From a virus, in IMG/VR virus record IMGVR_UViG_3300032116_000001, positions 248,001-312,000 of that record: a stretch of DNA of 64,000 nucleotides. One strand, given 5' to 3'. Below, in pieces: positions 63,147 to 64,000 of this stretch. The translations under genes and the position numbers were made by a program. Every line of letters starts with the position of its first letter. The stretch's first letter is position 1. The notes beneath the pieces are model-generated. The model was not told where the DNA came from and did not search any database. It saw nothing but the letters and a program-made list of their open reading frames with translations.

Positions 63147-63527
63147 ATGCTATTTGATTCTAATCCACAACATGCTGAAAGATACAATGTTGTTTCGATA
63201 ATTTTGAATAACCAGCTTTGGTCTTTTGCCGAAGTTCCAGGTGTTAAAATCATGTCGCCTACTTTTCCGATTAAACACTTTGGCACCGCAACAAATAAAT
63301 CTTGTCCGTCTCCTGTGATTAGATATGCTGTAGATTCAGATTTAAACATCTGGATCGGCAACGATGAAAATGGCATCATGTTTTGCGATGATCAACATCA
63401 TGTTTTGAGCATCCTATTCTTGTACAATCCTTTGGCCTGGGCCTCTGTTTGCGAACAAATTGGAAACAATGCTGTACAAGAAATTATTAATTCATGCGAT
63501 TGGAGCATGACTGACGGTATAGAATGA
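63147..63527 (+). CDS. Hypothetical protein, 126 aa
   Basis: Beta-rich (NNQLWSFAEVPGVKIMSPTF). No recognised motif. Overlaps the next small gene by 4 bases (ATGA). Confidence 0.55.
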   Translation: MLFDSNPQHAERYNVVSIILNNQLWSFAEVPGVKIMSPTFPIKHFGTATNKSCPSPVIRYAVDSDLNIWIGNDENGIMFCDDQHHVLSILFLYNPLAWASVCEQIGNNAVQEIINSCDWSMTDGIE

Positions 63528-63691
63528 ACCAAAACTCTGAACAACAAGAAATTTTTAATCGCCTTAATCGGTATCAAGAATGTTGCCCAAAAGATCATGA
63601 TGTTCAATCAGTGCTATTATTGTGCATACTTGAAGAAATGTCGTCTATTCGAAAATTCTTAGAAAAAATAACCAAAGAAAACAAGGACTAA
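63524..63691 (+). CDS. Small helical protein, 55 aa
   Basis: ATG 63524 in the stop of the preceding gene (ATGA), MNQNSEQQEIFNRLNRYQE, ending KENKD. One or two helices. Too short for a function call. Confidence 0.55.
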   Translation: MNQNSEQQEIFNRLNRYQECCPKDHDVQSVLLLCILEEMSSIRKFLEKITKENKD

Positions 63692-63693
63692 AT

Positions 63694-64000
63694 ATGAATG
63701 TTATCACCAATGCAGACATTATGTCTGCTTACAAATATATAAAAAAAGACGGACAGGCTGATGGACTAACAAACTTCCCCGATGTTGTGCATGCATTAAA
63801 GGCCGACGAAGAATGCCAATATGTTTGGGGTTCTGATTCTATCATGAAAGTCCCAAAAGGGAGCTGGATTTTGGCCGAGAATGATAATGATTTTCCCAGG
63901 CTGCTAGACGATGAATTCTTTCATAAGTTATATGCCTTTGACAGGCAACAAATGGATTTGATTTTTGATGATATTATAAAAGATGCATTTGGAGACCAAG
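63694..64000 (+). CDS. 5' part of an unknown gene running off the right edge
   Basis: ATG 63694 two bases after the preceding stop; 102 complete codons remain in the window (MNVITNADIMSAYKYIKK; KGSWILAENDNDFPRLLD). No recognised domain. The end is outside the window. Confidence 0.65.
   Translation, partial: MNVITNADIMSAYKYIKKDGQADGLTNFPDVVHALKADEECQYVWGSDSIMKVPKGSWILAENDNDFPRLLDDEFFHKLYAFDRQQMDLIFDDIIKDAFGDQ

Overview
The window looks like part of a large tailed double-stranded DNA phage genome. About 80 tightly packed genes, many overlapping by 4 bases (ATGA/TTGA), include three very long tail-fibre genes, virion-type proteins, a lytic transglycosylase and a phage sigma factor. Between them lie enzymes for DNA (RecD2-like helicase, RuvB, ATP-dependent DNA ligase, DnaQ-like exonuclease, endonuclease III-like protein, two HNH proteins), RNA (RtcB, a second RNA ligase, Pth2-like peptidyl-tRNA hydrolase, RlmH-like SPOUT protein), nucleotides (adenylate kinase, ThyX, Prs), NAD (NadD, NadE, a NadR-like kinase) and polyamines (SpeD). 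No capsid, terminase or polymerase gene is visible here. Two adjacent type IV pseudopilin-like genes have the N-terminal wording common in Armatimonadota (Fimbriimonadia-like), one with a C-terminal H-x9-DG motif. That makes such a bacterium the best guess for the host; this is inference.

Layout: 1-600, three small leftward genes. 0.7-9 kb, RecD2, probable virion/internal proteins and a ClpX-like unfoldase. 9-13.2 kb, a macro-domain-like protein, small proteins, adenylate kinase. 13.3-15.4 kb, structured leader and lytic transglycosylase. 15.6-25.8 kb, three tail fibres, a methyltransferase-fold protein and a small structural protein. 25.8-28.7 kb, a leftward cluster (DUF2997, DUF1257, RlmH-like, structural protein). 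28.9-34.5 kb, DHH phosphoesterase, ThyX, glycosyltransferases. 34.5-42.5 kb, RtcB, HNH, Prs, NadD, RuvB, DNA ligase, RNA ligase, sugar epimerase. 42.5-46 kb, GroEL and two pseudopilins. 46-47.7 kb, an RNA island with tmRNA and four tRNAs. 47.7-64 kb, small genes including Pth2-like, NadE, a DUF2829 (Tad2-like) protein, sigma factor, NadR-like kinase, macro protein, glycosyltransferase, HesB-type Fe-S protein, nucleases and SpeD.

The most unusual signal is amber recoding. Two canonical tRNA genes (46692-46762 and 46784-46858) both carry a CUA anticodon, which reads UAG. UAG ends only three of about 80 complete genes, and each time another in-frame stop (TAA or TGA) follows within 0-5 codons. 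A Pth2-like gene at 49499-49825 can be read in full from its ATGA-coupled start only through a UAG at codon 3. A canonical Shine-Dalgarno at 47633-47639 drives another ATG-NNN-TAG start in the RNA island. Together with a phage tmRNA (tag ending NNFAFAA), two tRNA-Lys genes, RtcB, an RNA ligase and a peptidyl-tRNA hydrolase, this suggests a module for controlling and repairing translation.

A second theme is NAD/ADP-ribose metabolism: Prs, NadD, NadE, a NadR-like kinase, two macro-like proteins, two deoxyribosyltransferase-like proteins and a DUF2829 protein, consistent with countering NAD-depleting or Thoeris-type defences. A conserved promoter-like element (A5-8 TCCCC followed by an A/T run) occurs four times upstream of genes and may be a phage-specific promoter class.
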